From an uncultured Mailhella sp. (GTDB lineage: Bacteria; Desulfobacterota; Desulfovibrionia; Desulfovibrionales; Desulfovibrionaceae): a stretch of DNA of 54,377 nucleotides. The translations under genes were made by a program, and so were the position numbers. The stretch lies in NCBI GenBank assembly GCA_944323575.1, contig CALUTB010000005.1, positions 1-54,377 of the forward strand, in the 5' to 3' direction. Of the stretch, positions 9,389-18,515 are shown one piece after another. The notes under the pieces were generated by a model. That model was not told the origin of the DNA. It saw nothing but the letters and a program-made list of their open reading frames with translations, and made no database searches. Each line of letters starts with the position of its first letter. Positions within the stretch are counted from its first letter, which is position 1.

Positions 9389-10531
9389 CTATTTTCTGAC
9401 CACTCCCGACCCCAGAAACATGATGGCGCACAAAACGACCACCACGCTCATGGCCGCCTGCAGACCGACCAGAGAACCAAGCATGCCGATGAGCGGAGGA
9501 ATGAACAGCTGTCCGCTTGCGGCCAGCATGGAAAGAAAAGCCGTTACGGTTCCCGTGGGCAGATCGCGTCTTCTGCCCGCCGCGCTGAAGATGATGGGAA
9601 CGCTCACCGAAAGTCCCAGTCCCATGAAGGCGTATCCGACCAGACACACTTCCGGCCAAGGAGAAAGCAACGCAAGCAGGATGCCCGCCAGAGCGCAGCC
9701 GGAACAGACACGCATAAGCCGCGCATCTCCGAAATGTTCGCGCAGCCGGTCGCCGAAAAAGCGCATGAGTACCATGAACACGGAAAATGACGCATAAGCC
9801 AGAGCTGCGGTATGTTCCGAGGCTCCCTTCACCTCGTGCAGAAGCAGCACGCCCCATTCGCCCACAGACCCTTCCGAGGAATAGGAGCAGAGCATGAGCA
9901 GACCGAACACGAGCACCCACAGGGGAGGCCTCGATAGTCCGCCTTTCTTCGGACCGTGGCGCGGCACGTCACGAAGAAGCTGCGAAGCAAAAAAGGGCAG
10001 CAGACAGATGAGCACGAGCGCTACGGAGAAAAAATGCCGCAAAGGAGAAACGTTCAGCGCCGCCATGCCTGAACCGGTCAGCGCTCCAAGCAGGCCTCCC
10101 AGACTGTACAGGGCATGCATGGAGGAAATGACGGGACGACGCATGGACGTCTCCACCAGAATGGACCCGGCATTGATGCCCACATCGTTCATGCCTATGG
10201 CGAATCCCAGACATGCGAAAAGCACGCACGCGGAAGAAAAACCGGCGCTCAGTCCCATACAGGGAAAAAGCAGAATCAGAGCCGACGACACCGCACAAAG
10301 TACCGTGCGGCAGCTTGTGCGGGAAATGGCCCAGCCTGCCAGCGGAAAAGAAACAAGTCCCCCCAGTCCCATGCACAGGAGCATGACGCCCACGTCCGCG
10401 TCGCTCAGAACAGCCTGCGCCTTGATGGCGGGCATACGGGACATGACGCTGCCGTAGACGATGCCTACCACGGCAAAGAAAAAGGAACAGGCCCAGCGAG
10501 GGCCGACGGATGGTATGTTCACGTTTTTCAC
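9389..10531 (-). CDS. MFS transporter (YbjJ-like)
   Basis: This inner-membrane major facilitator has 380 residues with about 12 hydrophobic segments. MGLGGLVSFPLAGW and the conserved GMNDVGINAGSILVE segment place it near the YbjJ/fucose-permease-like branch, whose substrates are mostly unknown. Charged linkers such as LRDVPRHGPKKGG separate the two six-helix halves. It is transcribed divergently from tag, with a 20-bp perfect palindrome between them. Substrate cannot be told from sequence. Confidence 0.85.
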   Translation of the reverse strand: MKNVNIPSVGPRWACSFFFAVVGIVYGSVMSRMPAIKAQAVLSDADVGVMLLCMGLGGLVSFPLAGWAISRTSCRTVLCAVSSALILLFPCMGLSAGFSSACVLFACLGFAIGMNDVGINAGSILVETSMRRPVISSMHALYSLGGLLGALTGSGMAALNVSPLRHFFSVALVLICLLPFFASQLLRDVPRHGPKKGGLSRPPLWVLVFGLLMLCSYSSEGSVGEWGVLLLHEVKGASEHTAALAYASFSVFMVLMRFFGDRLREHFGDARLMRVCSGCALAGILLALLSPWPEVCLVGYAFMGLGLSVSVPIIFSAAGRRRDLPTGTVTAFLSMLAASGQLFIPPLIGMLGSLVGLQAAMSVVVVLCAIMFLGSGVVRK

Positions 10532-10608
10532 CTCATTTCATGCTGAAGCACCGGGCTGACCGTTTCCCTGCCCCATGAAAGAAACAGTCTTTCGAGGACG
10601 GCTCAGTC

Positions 10609-10628
10609 TGCCTGCCCCGGGGCAGGCA
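10609..10628. promoter_or_regulatory. 20-bp perfect palindrome, candidate operator
   Basis: TGCCTGCCCCGGGGCAGGCA is perfectly self-complementary and sits between the divergent MFS and tag genes. Its short continuous dyad without a T-tract fits a dimeric regulator site better than a terminator. No regulator gene is adjacent. Confidence 0.5.
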
Positions 10629-10714
10629 CTGTGTTAGGCGTCGCACCATTCGCTGTCAAGCCGCCCTGTACTTCGCCGGAAAAACAGGGCACTATGCCTC
10701 GAAAGGAGCCTGCC

Positions 10715-11308
10715 ATGGAAAATACCAGCTGTGCCTGGAGTCTGACCGACAGTCTGCTGCACCGGTATCATGATACGGAATGGGGAGTACCCGTCCATGA
10801 CGACGGCGTGCTTTTCGAACATCTCGCGCTGGAAGTCATGCAGTGCGGACTAAACTGGCTGCTGATGCTGAAGAAAAGGGAAATCTTCCGACGCTGCCTT
10901 GCCGGCTTCGATCCCGGGAAACTCGCCGTCTTCACGGAAAAGGACATCGAGGCTGCGCTTGCGGAACCGGGCATGATACGTTCCCGCCGCAAGGTGGAAG
11001 CTCTGATCGCCGACGCCCGGGCCTTTCTTGCCATACAGCAGCAGTCCGGTTCCTTTCACTCCTGGTTGTGGAGCTTCACAGAGGGGCATATGCTGATCTA
11101 TGAAAGCCACGCGCACACTGTTCCGGCAAGCAACGATCTTTCCGACCGCATAAGCCTGCAGCTCAAAAAACGCGGTTTCCGCTACGTGGGCAGCATCACC
11201 ATCTACTCTCTGCTTCAGGCCTGCGGCGTCATCAACGATCATGAGCGCTCCTGTCCGCGCTTTCAGGAAGTCATGCGCGGCCATCCGGTCACCTTTCTCA
11301 AGGAATAA
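10715..11308 (+). CDS. tag: DNA-3-methyladenine glycosylase I
   Basis: This base-excision glycosylase removes 3-methyladenine. It has 197 residues, normal for Tag. The start is the ATG at 10715, preceded by AAAGGAG; an open frame upstream lacks a site. The N-terminal CAW and YHDTEWGVP segments and the C-terminal NDHERSC carry the Cys and His residues of the zinc snap known from E. coli Tag, and the helix-hairpin-helix core contains LEVMQCGLNW. The DUF3298 gene follows after 25 bases and may be co-transcribed. Confidence 0.95.
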   Translation: MENTSCAWSLTDSLLHRYHDTEWGVPVHDDGVLFEHLALEVMQCGLNWLLMLKKREIFRRCLAGFDPGKLAVFTEKDIEAALAEPGMIRSRRKVEALIADARAFLAIQQQSGSFHSWLWSFTEGHMLIYESHAHTVPASNDLSDRISLQLKKRGFRYVGSITIYSLLQACGVINDHERSCPRFQEVMRGHPVTFLKE

Positions 11309-11333
11309 TACCTCTTACCTCCCGGAGAATGAC

Positions 11334-12029
11334 ATGAAGCATCTTCATTTCTTCATTGCTCTCTGCCTGCTTCTTCTTGCCGACACGACATATGCCGCAA
11401 CCGGTGAACGGTCTGAATCAAAATATACGGAGACCTCAACGATCATGACCATCGAGGCCACATGGCAGCGCTTCGGCATAGACGGGCCGGACGCCATGTC
11501 CGACGCTCTGGTTCTGGAAGCCGTGCGCACCTTTCGCAGCACGGCGGCACAGGAATATATTGATCTGAAAGACCTGCGGGACAAGAACGGCAGCGCGCTG
11601 TCGCACTTTGAGATGGTTCTCTCCGGTGTCATTTCCGACAACGGCAGAACCGCAGGCATTCTGTGGCACAAGTACCAATACCTCGGGGGCGCGCACGGCG
11701 GTCTCGACGTCTCCGCAACGAACTGCACGCTTCCCGACGGAAGGGTCTTCCATCTGACAGAACTTTTCCGCAAACCGGATACGGCATTGCACCTTATCAG
11801 CGAACTTTCGAGAAAGGAGCTTCAGCGGCGTGAGCTGCCCTGGGACATGATACGTTCCGGAACGGAACCGGACATCGAAAACTTCGATACCTTCCTTCTG
11901 ACTGCGGACGGCCTTACGCTGTACTTCAGCCCCTATCAGGTGGCTCCGTGGTCGGAGGGCGTGGTGACCGTCAGTCTGTCGCTCGACGACCTTTCCGAAG
12001 CCGCTCCCGTCACTGCCTACTGGAAATAG
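11334..12029 (+). CDS. Exported DUF3298 (RsiV C-terminal-like) protein
   Basis: This 231-residue protein has an N-terminal signal peptide (HFFIALCLLLLADTTYA) and a C-terminal DUF3298/RsiV-like domain, shown by YLGGAHGGLDVSATN and YFSPYQVAPWSEG. In B. subtilis RsiV this fold binds lysozyme, but most stand-alone periplasmic members have no known role. The ATG at 11334 has GGAGA upstream. Its end overlaps the convergent nagZ gene by 20 bases. Confidence 0.8.
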   Translation: MKHLHFFIALCLLLLADTTYAATGERSESKYTETSTIMTIEATWQRFGIDGPDAMSDALVLEAVRTFRSTAAQEYIDLKDLRDKNGSALSHFEMVLSGVISDNGRTAGILWHKYQYLGGAHGGLDVSATNCTLPDGRVFHLTELFRKPDTALHLISELSRKELQRRELPWDMIRSGTEPDIENFDTFLLTADGLTLYFSPYQVAPWSEGVVTVSLSLDDLSEAAPVTAYWK

Positions 12030-13167
12030 AACGCATTCCACCCGTCCGGCTTTCCGCCAGTCCCGCCTTCATGGCTTCGATGCGCCGCCATGAACGCTCC
12101 AGTCTCTCGACGGGAATGACGCCGTTCTCCACAAGCGCCGTTACGGCCCGGAACAGTCTTTCATGCAGCAGCGGATCATACTCCAGATGATTGCCGAAAA
12201 GCAAAATGTCATTGCCCGCAAGAATGGCAAGACGGACACGTTCTTCCAGCGAATGTCCACGGGATGCCGCACCCATCTGAAGATCATCGCTGATGACGAC
12301 GCCGTTCCAGCCGAGTTCTTCGCGCAGAAGCCCGTTGACGACGGACGGCGAAAGTGAGGACGGAAGATTCTCGTCAAGCTCGCGATGATAGACATGTGCC
12401 ACAAGAACCATGCCCGGCCAGTTTGCGGCAAAGGCATCCCTGTAAGGCAAAAGTTCCTCCCGGCTCCAGGTATCGGTGATGTCGGGAAGATCATGATGAG
12501 AATCCTTTCCGGCGCTGCCGAGTCCCGGAAAATGCTTGAGGGCAGGCAAGACGCCCGCCTGATGCAGTCCGTCGCCGAAGGCCATGGCCAGACGCGACAC
12601 CCGCTTCGGATCATCGCCGAACAGACGACCGGCATCGCCGAGTCCCGGACTCCGTCCGGAGCGACGTATGTCCGCCACAGGAGCTAAATTCACATTGATG
12701 CCGAGTTCCGCCATTTCCCTGCCTGTGCGATAGCCCAGCTTCCACACGTCGGCAGCAGCCATGCGTCCCATATCCTCGGCGGAGGGAAGCGCGGAAAATC
12801 CGCGCTCCGTCTTCAGACGACGCACTTTGCCGCCTTCCTGATCCACGGCCACCAGCAGCGTCCGCGGGGCGACCTTCTGCAGAGAGGCGATCAGGCTCTT
12901 CAGCTGAACGGGAGACTCGATATTGTACGCCCTGTCCTGCTTCTCCCCCCTGTCGAACAGAATGATGCCTCCGAGACGTCCTTCGGCCACGGCCCTGAGC
13001 ACTGATGGCGGTGCCGTCGTGCCGCGGAAGCCCGTCATGATCATGGATCCGACCATTTCTTCGACGGAAGGATGATCTGCAGCGGAAACGACCTGCCCGG
13101 AAAGACAGAACAGCAGCACGGCAAACACGACGACGCTACGCACGATTCGCCCCATCCTCCTCCGCAC
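12010..13167 (-). CDS. nagZ: Beta-N-acetylhexosaminidase (GH3, NagZ-like), exported
   Basis: This glycoside hydrolase family 3 enzyme should cleave GlcNAc from peptidoglycan muropeptides. It has 385 residues. The signature KHFPGLGSAGKDSHHDLP contains the conserved Asp-His pair of NagZ, and SDDLQMGA carries the nucleophile aspartate. Unlike cytosolic E. coli NagZ it begins with a signal peptide (VVVFAVLLFCLSGQVVSA), so it is probably periplasmic or lipid-anchored-like. A GTG at 13167 is used because GAGG lies at good spacing; it overlaps the end of the TetR gene by 32 bases, implying coupling. Confidence 0.88.
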   Translation of the reverse strand: MRRRMGRIVRSVVVFAVLLFCLSGQVVSAADHPSVEEMVGSMIMTGFRGTTAPPSVLRAVAEGRLGGIILFDRGEKQDRAYNIESPVQLKSLIASLQKVAPRTLLVAVDQEGGKVRRLKTERGFSALPSAEDMGRMAAADVWKLGYRTGREMAELGINVNLAPVADIRRSGRSPGLGDAGRLFGDDPKRVSRLAMAFGDGLHQAGVLPALKHFPGLGSAGKDSHHDLPDITDTWSREELLPYRDAFAANWPGMVLVAHVYHRELDENLPSSLSPSVVNGLLREELGWNGVVISDDLQMGAASRGHSLEERVRLAILAGNDILLFGNHLEYDPLLHERLFRAVTALVENGVIPVERLERSWRRIEAMKAGLAESRTGGMRSISSRQ

Positions 13168-13849
13168 CTGAGCACCTCGTCACGGCGGGAATTTCGCCCG
13201 CGGCATAACGCGCGGAGAAGGAACGCAGCGCATCAAAAAGCAGCAGCTTGAAATGACGATTCACCTCTTCCCTGCGATAGTCAAAGACCGTCGTCAATGC
13301 GCGGGCCATGTCCCGTTGGACGCAGAGCATGAGAAGATAGGGAGCCATCACCGTAATGATGCAACTTTGAAGCGCCGGATCTTCGCGGGGAATGCCCGTC
13401 ATGTCGGAAAGCAGGGAACCTATGCTCTTTTCCTTGGAAAGGGTGCCCGTAAGAAATGCCGCGCCTCCCTGCGGAGACGGCGCAATGAGTTCATGCGCCC
13501 ATATTCTGGCATACCAGCTCTGACCGTCGTAGGCCGCATCGATATAGGCGTCGAGCACCCGTTCGAGCTTCTCCTCCACCGAAAGTTCGGCCGAGGTGAT
13601 AAGCTCCATCTGCCTTTCATTCACGATATGCTCGTGCACCTCGTCGAGCACCGCGCGGTACAGGTCGTCCCTACTGCCGAAGTAATAGTTCACGGCAGCA
13701 ATGTTGACTCCCGCCTCCCGGCAGATCATCTTGCTGGTGGTATCGGCATAGCCGTGTTCGGCAAACAGCCGGACGGCGGTTCCGAGAATCTGACGGCGCG
13801 TAGACTCGCCGTCCTCGCGCGAGTGTTTCTTGCGGGAAAAAAAAAGCAT
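13136..13849 (-). CDS. TetR-family transcriptional regulator (CecR/YbiH-like)
   Basis: It has 237 residues from the ATG at 13849, preceded by GAGAGG. The N-terminal TetR helix-turn-helix spans roughly residues 15-65: RRQILGTAVRLFAEHGYADTT, then REAGVNIAAVNYYFGSRDDLY. The NYYFGSRDDL recognition segment and the longer C-terminal ligand domain resemble the CecR/DUF1956 branch, which usually controls efflux genes. It is followed by nagZ and lies divergent from the YddG-like exporter across about 600 bases that contain palindromes. The exporter is a plausible target. Confidence 0.85.
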   Translation of the reverse strand: MLFFSRKKHSREDGESTRRQILGTAVRLFAEHGYADTTSKMICREAGVNIAAVNYYFGSRDDLYRAVLDEVHEHIVNERQMELITSAELSVEEKLERVLDAYIDAAYDGQSWYARIWAHELIAPSPQGGAAFLTGTLSKEKSIGSLLSDMTGIPREDPALQSCIITVMAPYLLMLCVQRDMARALTTVFDYRREEVNRHFKLLLFDALRSFSARYAAGEIPAVTRCSGAEEDGANRA

Positions 13850-14447
13850 ACGGGGGAAACCTCTCGTCATGGGGCGCTGCCGCAAGCATACGGCAAGATG
13901 AATCCGGCCGCAACGATGCAACCTGGAATACGGCGGTGAAAACACAAAAAAAGGCCGGGGCAGCGTGGACGGTCATGCCCCGGAACCTTCACGGCCGCCG
14001 AGGGGTGGCGGGCGTCATGCGTATCTCTTTCATGACGTCCTCACCGTCCTTCCCCTGCAAACGACCCGCGCGACAATGGAATGGAGAGGTGATATCCAGA
14101 GCGCGCCACGAGCGAAATTTGTTTTTTGAAAAACGGAAACTCTGCTTCCGTTCATCTCAAATCTAAATTTGAATTTGAACTACTCTCTCTGTTCTGTCAA
14201 GCCCCAAAATCATATTACGGTGTATGATTTGAAGGAAAAATGAAAAAAACGATTCCGTTCCGCCCTTCACGGTCGACGACGCCGCGGAGACATGCTCCGG
14301 AGGCCCCGCACGCGCCGCAGGCGCAATCTCCGTCGAAACAAGAGAAAAGATATGTCAATCATCTGTTATTTCAAGCTATCCGAGATATCTTGACAAAAAG
14401 CGGAAAGCTGTCACAAGGCAAAACCATTACCTGTCTTCGAGGCATCC
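13850..14447. other. Intergenic region between tetR and the exporter, with two dyads
   Basis: No gene is supported here. AACGGAA (14132-14138) and TTCCGTT (14146-14152) form a perfect 7-bp inverted repeat. CAAATCTAAATTTGAATTTG (14158-14177) is a near-perfect palindrome with 16 of 20 positions paired. Both are placed to serve as operators for the divergent genes. A hydrophilic open frame from 14240 that overlaps the exporter looks spurious. Confidence 0.55.
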
Positions 14448-15347
14448 ATGACCTTTCTTCTCTCTTCCGGCCGCAGGGCCACACTCGTCGGACTCACCGC
14501 CCCTCTGTGCTGGGGCATGTCGGTCGGCATCGTACGGAACATTACGGAGCAATTCGGCCTTGCCGCCGGACTCGCCCTGCTGTACGTCGCCACATGCATC
14601 TTTCTCTCTTTCTTTCTCGGCAGACCGAAGCTGAAAGCCTTTCCACGAAAATATCTCTTTCTGGGCATTCCCACAGCCAATATCTGTTCCATCTGCTTTG
14701 CCCTCTCCCTCTATCTTTCCGACGGAGGCCAGCAGACCGTGGAAGTGGGCATGGTCAACTATCTGTGGCCATGCCTCGTCGTACTCTTTGCCGTGCTGTT
14801 CAACGGACAGAAGGCAAGATGGTGGATAGCGCCGGGCGTAGTGATCAGCTTCATCGGCGTCATGATGGTGCTCGGAGGAGAACAGGGCATACAGCCTGCG
14901 GAAATCATGCAGCATATCCGACAGAATCCCTGGAGCTATGTTCTCGCCTTCTGCGGAGCCGTGGCATGGGCCGTCTATTCCAATCTGACGAGGGCATGGT
15001 CCGGAGGAGAAAATCCCACGCTCATCGTCTTTCTCATTGATACGGCGATTTTTTCCTGTCTCTGGGGCGCAGGTTACGGAGATCTGTCCCATGCCTCGTT
15101 CATGGGCTGGGCAAGCGTCGTCATCGGCGCCGTGGCCGTCGGAGGCTCCTACGCGGCATGGAGCTTCGGCGTAACGAAGGGCAACATCACCATTCTCGCC
15201 ATCGCCTCCTATTTCACCCCCGTGCTTTCCTGCCTTTTTGCGACGGTATGGATAGGCGCGCATCTCGACGGCGCCTTCTGGAAAGGCGTGGCCGTCGTCG
15301 TCATCGGCTCCCTGCTGTGCTGGAGCTCCACAGTAATGAGAAAATAA
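14448..15347 (+). CDS. yddG: EamA/DMT exporter, YddG-like (aromatic amino acids)
   Basis: This 299-residue inner-membrane protein has about ten transmembrane helices in two EamA repeats. The segments TAPLCWGMSVGIVRNITEQFG, EVGMVNYLWPCLVVLFAVL and SYFTPVLSCLFATVW match YddG, which exports aromatic amino acids in enterobacteria. Substrate here is inferred only. It is convergent with rlmN (60 bases). The small repeat TTTTCATG-TCATGAAAA sits just after its stop. Confidence 0.85.
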   Translation: MTFLLSSGRRATLVGLTAPLCWGMSVGIVRNITEQFGLAAGLALLYVATCIFLSFFLGRPKLKAFPRKYLFLGIPTANICSICFALSLYLSDGGQQTVEVGMVNYLWPCLVVLFAVLFNGQKARWWIAPGVVISFIGVMMVLGGEQGIQPAEIMQHIRQNPWSYVLAFCGAVAWAVYSNLTRAWSGGENPTLIVFLIDTAIFSCLWGAGYGDLSHASFMGWASVVIGAVAVGGSYAAWSFGVTKGNITILAIASYFTPVLSCLFATVWIGAHLDGAFWKGVAVVVIGSLLCWSSTVMRK

Positions 15348-15407
15348 CGCTTCCGTCGACTTTTCATGTCATGAAAATATCCTGGACGCCATTTTCTGAC
15401 ACGGCGA

Positions 15408-16505
15408 TCAGTTCTTCTCCGACGCAGCCTCATGCGCGGCACGAAGCTGACCGCAGGCCGCCTCGATGTCCTGTCCCTTGCTCTTTCGTACAATGGCCGT
15501 GATGTCCTTGGCCCACAACGCCTTTTCAAAACGCAGCAGCTCTTCGGGGGAAGGCGCCTTATACGGAGTACCCGGCGTAGGATTGTAGGGAATCAGATTC
15601 AGTTTTGCCTTGAGACGTGCACAGATGCGTGCCAGCTGCTTCACATGTTCGGGCTGATCATTGACTCCGGCAATGACGAGATATTCCAGAGTGATGCGCT
15701 CTCTTGTCTTGAGCGGGTACGTTTCCAGAGCCGCGATAAGATCATCCAAGGGCCAATGCGCGGCACGCGGCATGAGCTTTTCCCGCAGCGGCTGATTGGG
15801 GGCATGCAGCGATACGGCAAGAAAAGCCAGGCCGCTGTCACCGAACTCCCTCATGCCCGCCTCTATGCCGCAGGTGGATACCGTGATGCGTCGGGGCGAG
15901 AAGGCAAGGCCCTTGGGATGCTCCAGTGTTCTCAGAGAATCCATGACCACGGCAAGATTGAGCAGGGGTTCGCCCATGCCCATGTACACAAGATTGCGTA
16001 TGACGGGACGCTCCGGCTGCGTATCGTTCATGTAGGCGCGTGCGACCTGCACCTGTCCGAGGATCTCCCCCATGGTCATGTTGCGCCTGAAACCGAGTTT
16101 GCCCGTACTGCAGAAGGAACAGGCCATGGCACAGCCCACCTGTGTGGAGACGCACTGCGTCATGCGCACCGTGACATCATTGGGACGCTTGGGTGCATCG
16201 CTGGGAATAAGCACCGTTTCTATGAGTTCCCCGTCGGCAAGTTTCAGCAGAAACTTGGTGGTGCCATCGGAACTGACACGCACGTCGGCAACGGACGGCC
16301 AGCGGATCTCGGACTTTTCCGCAAGTTTTGCCCTGTCGCCTTGGGAAATGTCGGTCATGATGTCGAAGTCGGAAGCGTTCTTCACCCATATCCACTGCCA
16401 CAGCTGCATGGCGCGAAATTTTCTGAAACCGAGTTCCTCCACGACGAAGCGTTCAAGAGCAGGATACGGCAGATCGCAGAGATTGATTTTGCTTGAACTG
16501 GACAT
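15408..16505 (-). CDS. rlmN: 23S rRNA (A2503-C2)/tRNA (A37-C2) methyltransferase
   Basis: This radical-SAM methyltransferase acts on A2503 of 23S rRNA and probably A37 of some tRNAs. It has 365 residues. The radical-SAM triad is CAMACSFCSTG (CxxxCxxC). VSTCGIEAGMREF carries one methyl-shuttle-region cysteine, and the C-terminal EAACGQL provides the other conserved cysteine. The start is the ATG at 16505 (MSSSSKINLCDL); a longer frame overlaps dus and is not needed. It lies 31 bases downstream of dus, forming an RNA-modification pair. Confidence 0.95.
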   Translation of the reverse strand: MSSSSKINLCDLPYPALERFVVEELGFRKFRAMQLWQWIWVKNASDFDIMTDISQGDRAKLAEKSEIRWPSVADVRVSSDGTTKFLLKLADGELIETVLIPSDAPKRPNDVTVRMTQCVSTQVGCAMACSFCSTGKLGFRRNMTMGEILGQVQVARAYMNDTQPERPVIRNLVYMGMGEPLLNLAVVMDSLRTLEHPKGLAFSPRRITVSTCGIEAGMREFGDSGLAFLAVSLHAPNQPLREKLMPRAAHWPLDDLIAALETYPLKTRERITLEYLVIAGVNDQPEHVKQLARICARLKAKLNLIPYNPTPGTPYKAPSPEELLRFEKALWAKDITAIVRKSKGQDIEAACGQLRAAHEAASEKN

Positions 16506-16536
16506 GACTATCCTCGGCCGCAGTGCGGGCAGTTTC

Positions 16537-17610
16537 TCACACGCCGAAATGGCGTTCCAGAATATCATAGAGCGTGTCCCAGTCGGAACAGGACACGATT
16601 TCCTGACGCAGTGCCCTGGCTCCGTCCAGATTCTTGACGTAGCGCGGCACAAAGGTGCGCATCTTGAGAAGCGCGTGCTGCGGGGCATAACGACGGGCAA
16701 GCACCGCATGGCGGCGTATGACGGCGGCAAGTTCCCTCCGATTCACGGGCAGCGCATCCAACAGGTCGCAGGCGTGCTGCGCATCGGCCGCAGCTTGCTC
16801 GCTGGAAAGTCCCGATGACGGCGGCATGTCCCCCTGAAGCGCTCCGGCCCGCAAAAGTTCGGCGTGCCCGGCGAAAATGGCAGGGTTTCTGAGCGCGCCG
16901 CGCGCATACATCACCGTGGATGCGCCGGTCTCACGGATCACACGGATACCGTCTGCCGCCGTGAACAGATCCCCGCTTGCCACCACGGGCACGGACAATG
17001 TCTCGACCAGTTCCGCAATCGCCGACCAGCGGGGAACGCCGGAAAAACCCTGCACCGCATGACGCGGGTGCAGCGTCACCCATCCGGCTCCCAAGTCGGC
17101 AAGACGGCAGGCCAGATCAAGATATACCTCATGTTCCGCATCCCAGCCGAGGCGGATTTTGAATCCCACTCTCCCCGGCCCGGCCGCACGGATGACGGCT
17201 TCAGCCACGCGCAGAGCATTCGGCACGTCGCGCAGCATGGCCGCTCCCGCGCCGGTTTTCGTCACCTTGGGAACGGAGCAGCCCATGTTCACGTCAAACC
17301 ACGAAAAACCGCGTTCCTGAAGCAGGCGTACCGCCCGTTCCATGAACGGATCTTCCGCCCCGAAAATCTGCACGACGAGAGGATCATCGCAGACCACGCT
17401 TCCATCCTCCAGCGTGTCGCCCCGTGCAAAAGTGGTGGCCAGCAGTTCCTCGGTATTTCGACCTCCGTAGACAAGTCCCTTGGCACTCACCATTTCCGTA
17501 CAGCATACGGCAGCGCCAAGCTCCCGGCACAGAAGCCGGAACGGCAGATCGGACCAGCCGGCCAGAGGCGCCAGCCAAGGGGCATCGGGACGAAGGGGCA
17601 GTGCTGACAT
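16537..17610 (-). CDS. dus: tRNA-dihydrouridine synthase
   Basis: This FMN enzyme reduces uridines in the tRNA D-loop. It has 357 residues: the TIM barrel starts with WLAPLAGWSDLPFR, the catalytic cysteine is in DVNMGCSVPKVTKTGAGAAML, and the FMN-binding end reads VVASGDLFTA and VMYARGALRNPAIF. This order matches the DusB-like branch. The ATG at 17610 follows AAGGA. It lies just upstream of rlmN in the same direction. Confidence 0.92.
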   Translation of the reverse strand: MSALPLRPDAPWLAPLAGWSDLPFRLLCRELGAAVCCTEMVSAKGLVYGGRNTEELLATTFARGDTLEDGSVVCDDPLVVQIFGAEDPFMERAVRLLQERGFSWFDVNMGCSVPKVTKTGAGAAMLRDVPNALRVAEAVIRAAGPGRVGFKIRLGWDAEHEVYLDLACRLADLGAGWVTLHPRHAVQGFSGVPRWSAIAELVETLSVPVVASGDLFTAADGIRVIRETGASTVMYARGALRNPAIFAGHAELLRAGALQGDMPPSSGLSSEQAAADAQHACDLLDALPVNRRELAAVIRRHAVLARRYAPQHALLKMRTFVPRYVKNLDGARALRQEIVSCSDWDTLYDILERHFGV

Positions 17611-17708
17611 GGAACATCCTTGCTCGAAACATGACGCATGCGGCGCCGTTTGACGGCGTTATGCATAGCAGGCGAAGGGGCATCATGGCAAGGAGGTCCG
17701 CATCTCCC

Positions 17709-18515
17709 TCACCGAGGCTCATGACGAGAGGCTCGTGCCAGCACCACCGCGTCCACACGCGCTGCTCCCGCAGCAAGAAGACAGCGCACGGCCCTGTCAA
17801 GCGTCGCGCCCGTGGTACATACGTCATCGACGAGCAGGACATGAAGACCGTCGGCCCGACATACCGCCTCAAAAGGCTGCTTCAGACTCTGCCTCTGTTC
17901 GCGGTTCAACGCCTCCTGCGGCATCAGGACACGACTCTTGACAACCATGTCCGTGCGAACGGGCACGCCGAGAATCTTTGCCGCCGGCCGAACGAGTTCC
18001 CGACACTGATTGAAGCCCCTTTTATGCAGTCTTTTCGCGTCAAGCGGCATGGGAACGATCACATCCGGCAACGAGGAAATCTCGTAATGTTCCAGACAGA
18101 GGGCGGCCAAAAGACGTCCCAGCATATCCATAACCGCCAAAGAACCGCCGAACTTGGCGCGCAGGACAAGCTCGCGCAGCCTGCCTCCGTATATACCGAA
18201 AAACATAAAATCCTGCCATGGAGGCAGCTTTTCAAGACAGCGACCGCACGGCATGCACGGTGCATCCTCAAGAGCCGAAGGTTCTCCGCAATACGGACAG
18301 AATCCCGCCGCCCTCCGACGAAGCTCACGACGGCATTCCGGACAGACGAAATCCCGCAGTACGCCGTCCACTGTAGGGAGACGTCCGGAAAGCGCCGGTT
18401 CTTCCCTTTCGAACGGCTCGCGACACACCGCGCATCGCCGCTCCAGAAGACCTGTCACGCGCAGCAGCTTTTCCGCCCCGCGCATCCATGCCGCCATGCT
18501 CAGGTCGGAAGACAC
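17709..18515 (-). CDS. comF: ComF-family phosphoribosyltransferase-like protein
   Basis: This 268-residue protein has N-terminal zinc-ribbon cysteines (CAVCREPF, CPECRREL, CPYCGEP, CGRCLE) and a C-terminal type I phosphoribosyltransferase domain with the PRPP loop VLLVDDVCTTGATL. ComF members act in natural transformation in some bacteria; in others the role is unknown. The GTG start at 18515 follows GGAAGGA and overlaps the end of the upstream reductase gene by 16 bases, which indicates coupling. Confidence 0.9.
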   Translation of the reverse strand: MSSDLSMAAWMRGAEKLLRVTGLLERRCAVCREPFEREEPALSGRLPTVDGVLRDFVCPECRRELRRRAAGFCPYCGEPSALEDAPCMPCGRCLEKLPPWQDFMFFGIYGGRLRELVLRAKFGGSLAVMDMLGRLLAALCLEHYEISSLPDVIVPMPLDAKRLHKRGFNQCRELVRPAAKILGVPVRTDMVVKSRVLMPQEALNREQRQSLKQPFEAVCRADGLHVLLVDDVCTTGATLDRAVRCLLAAGAARVDAVVLARASRHEPR

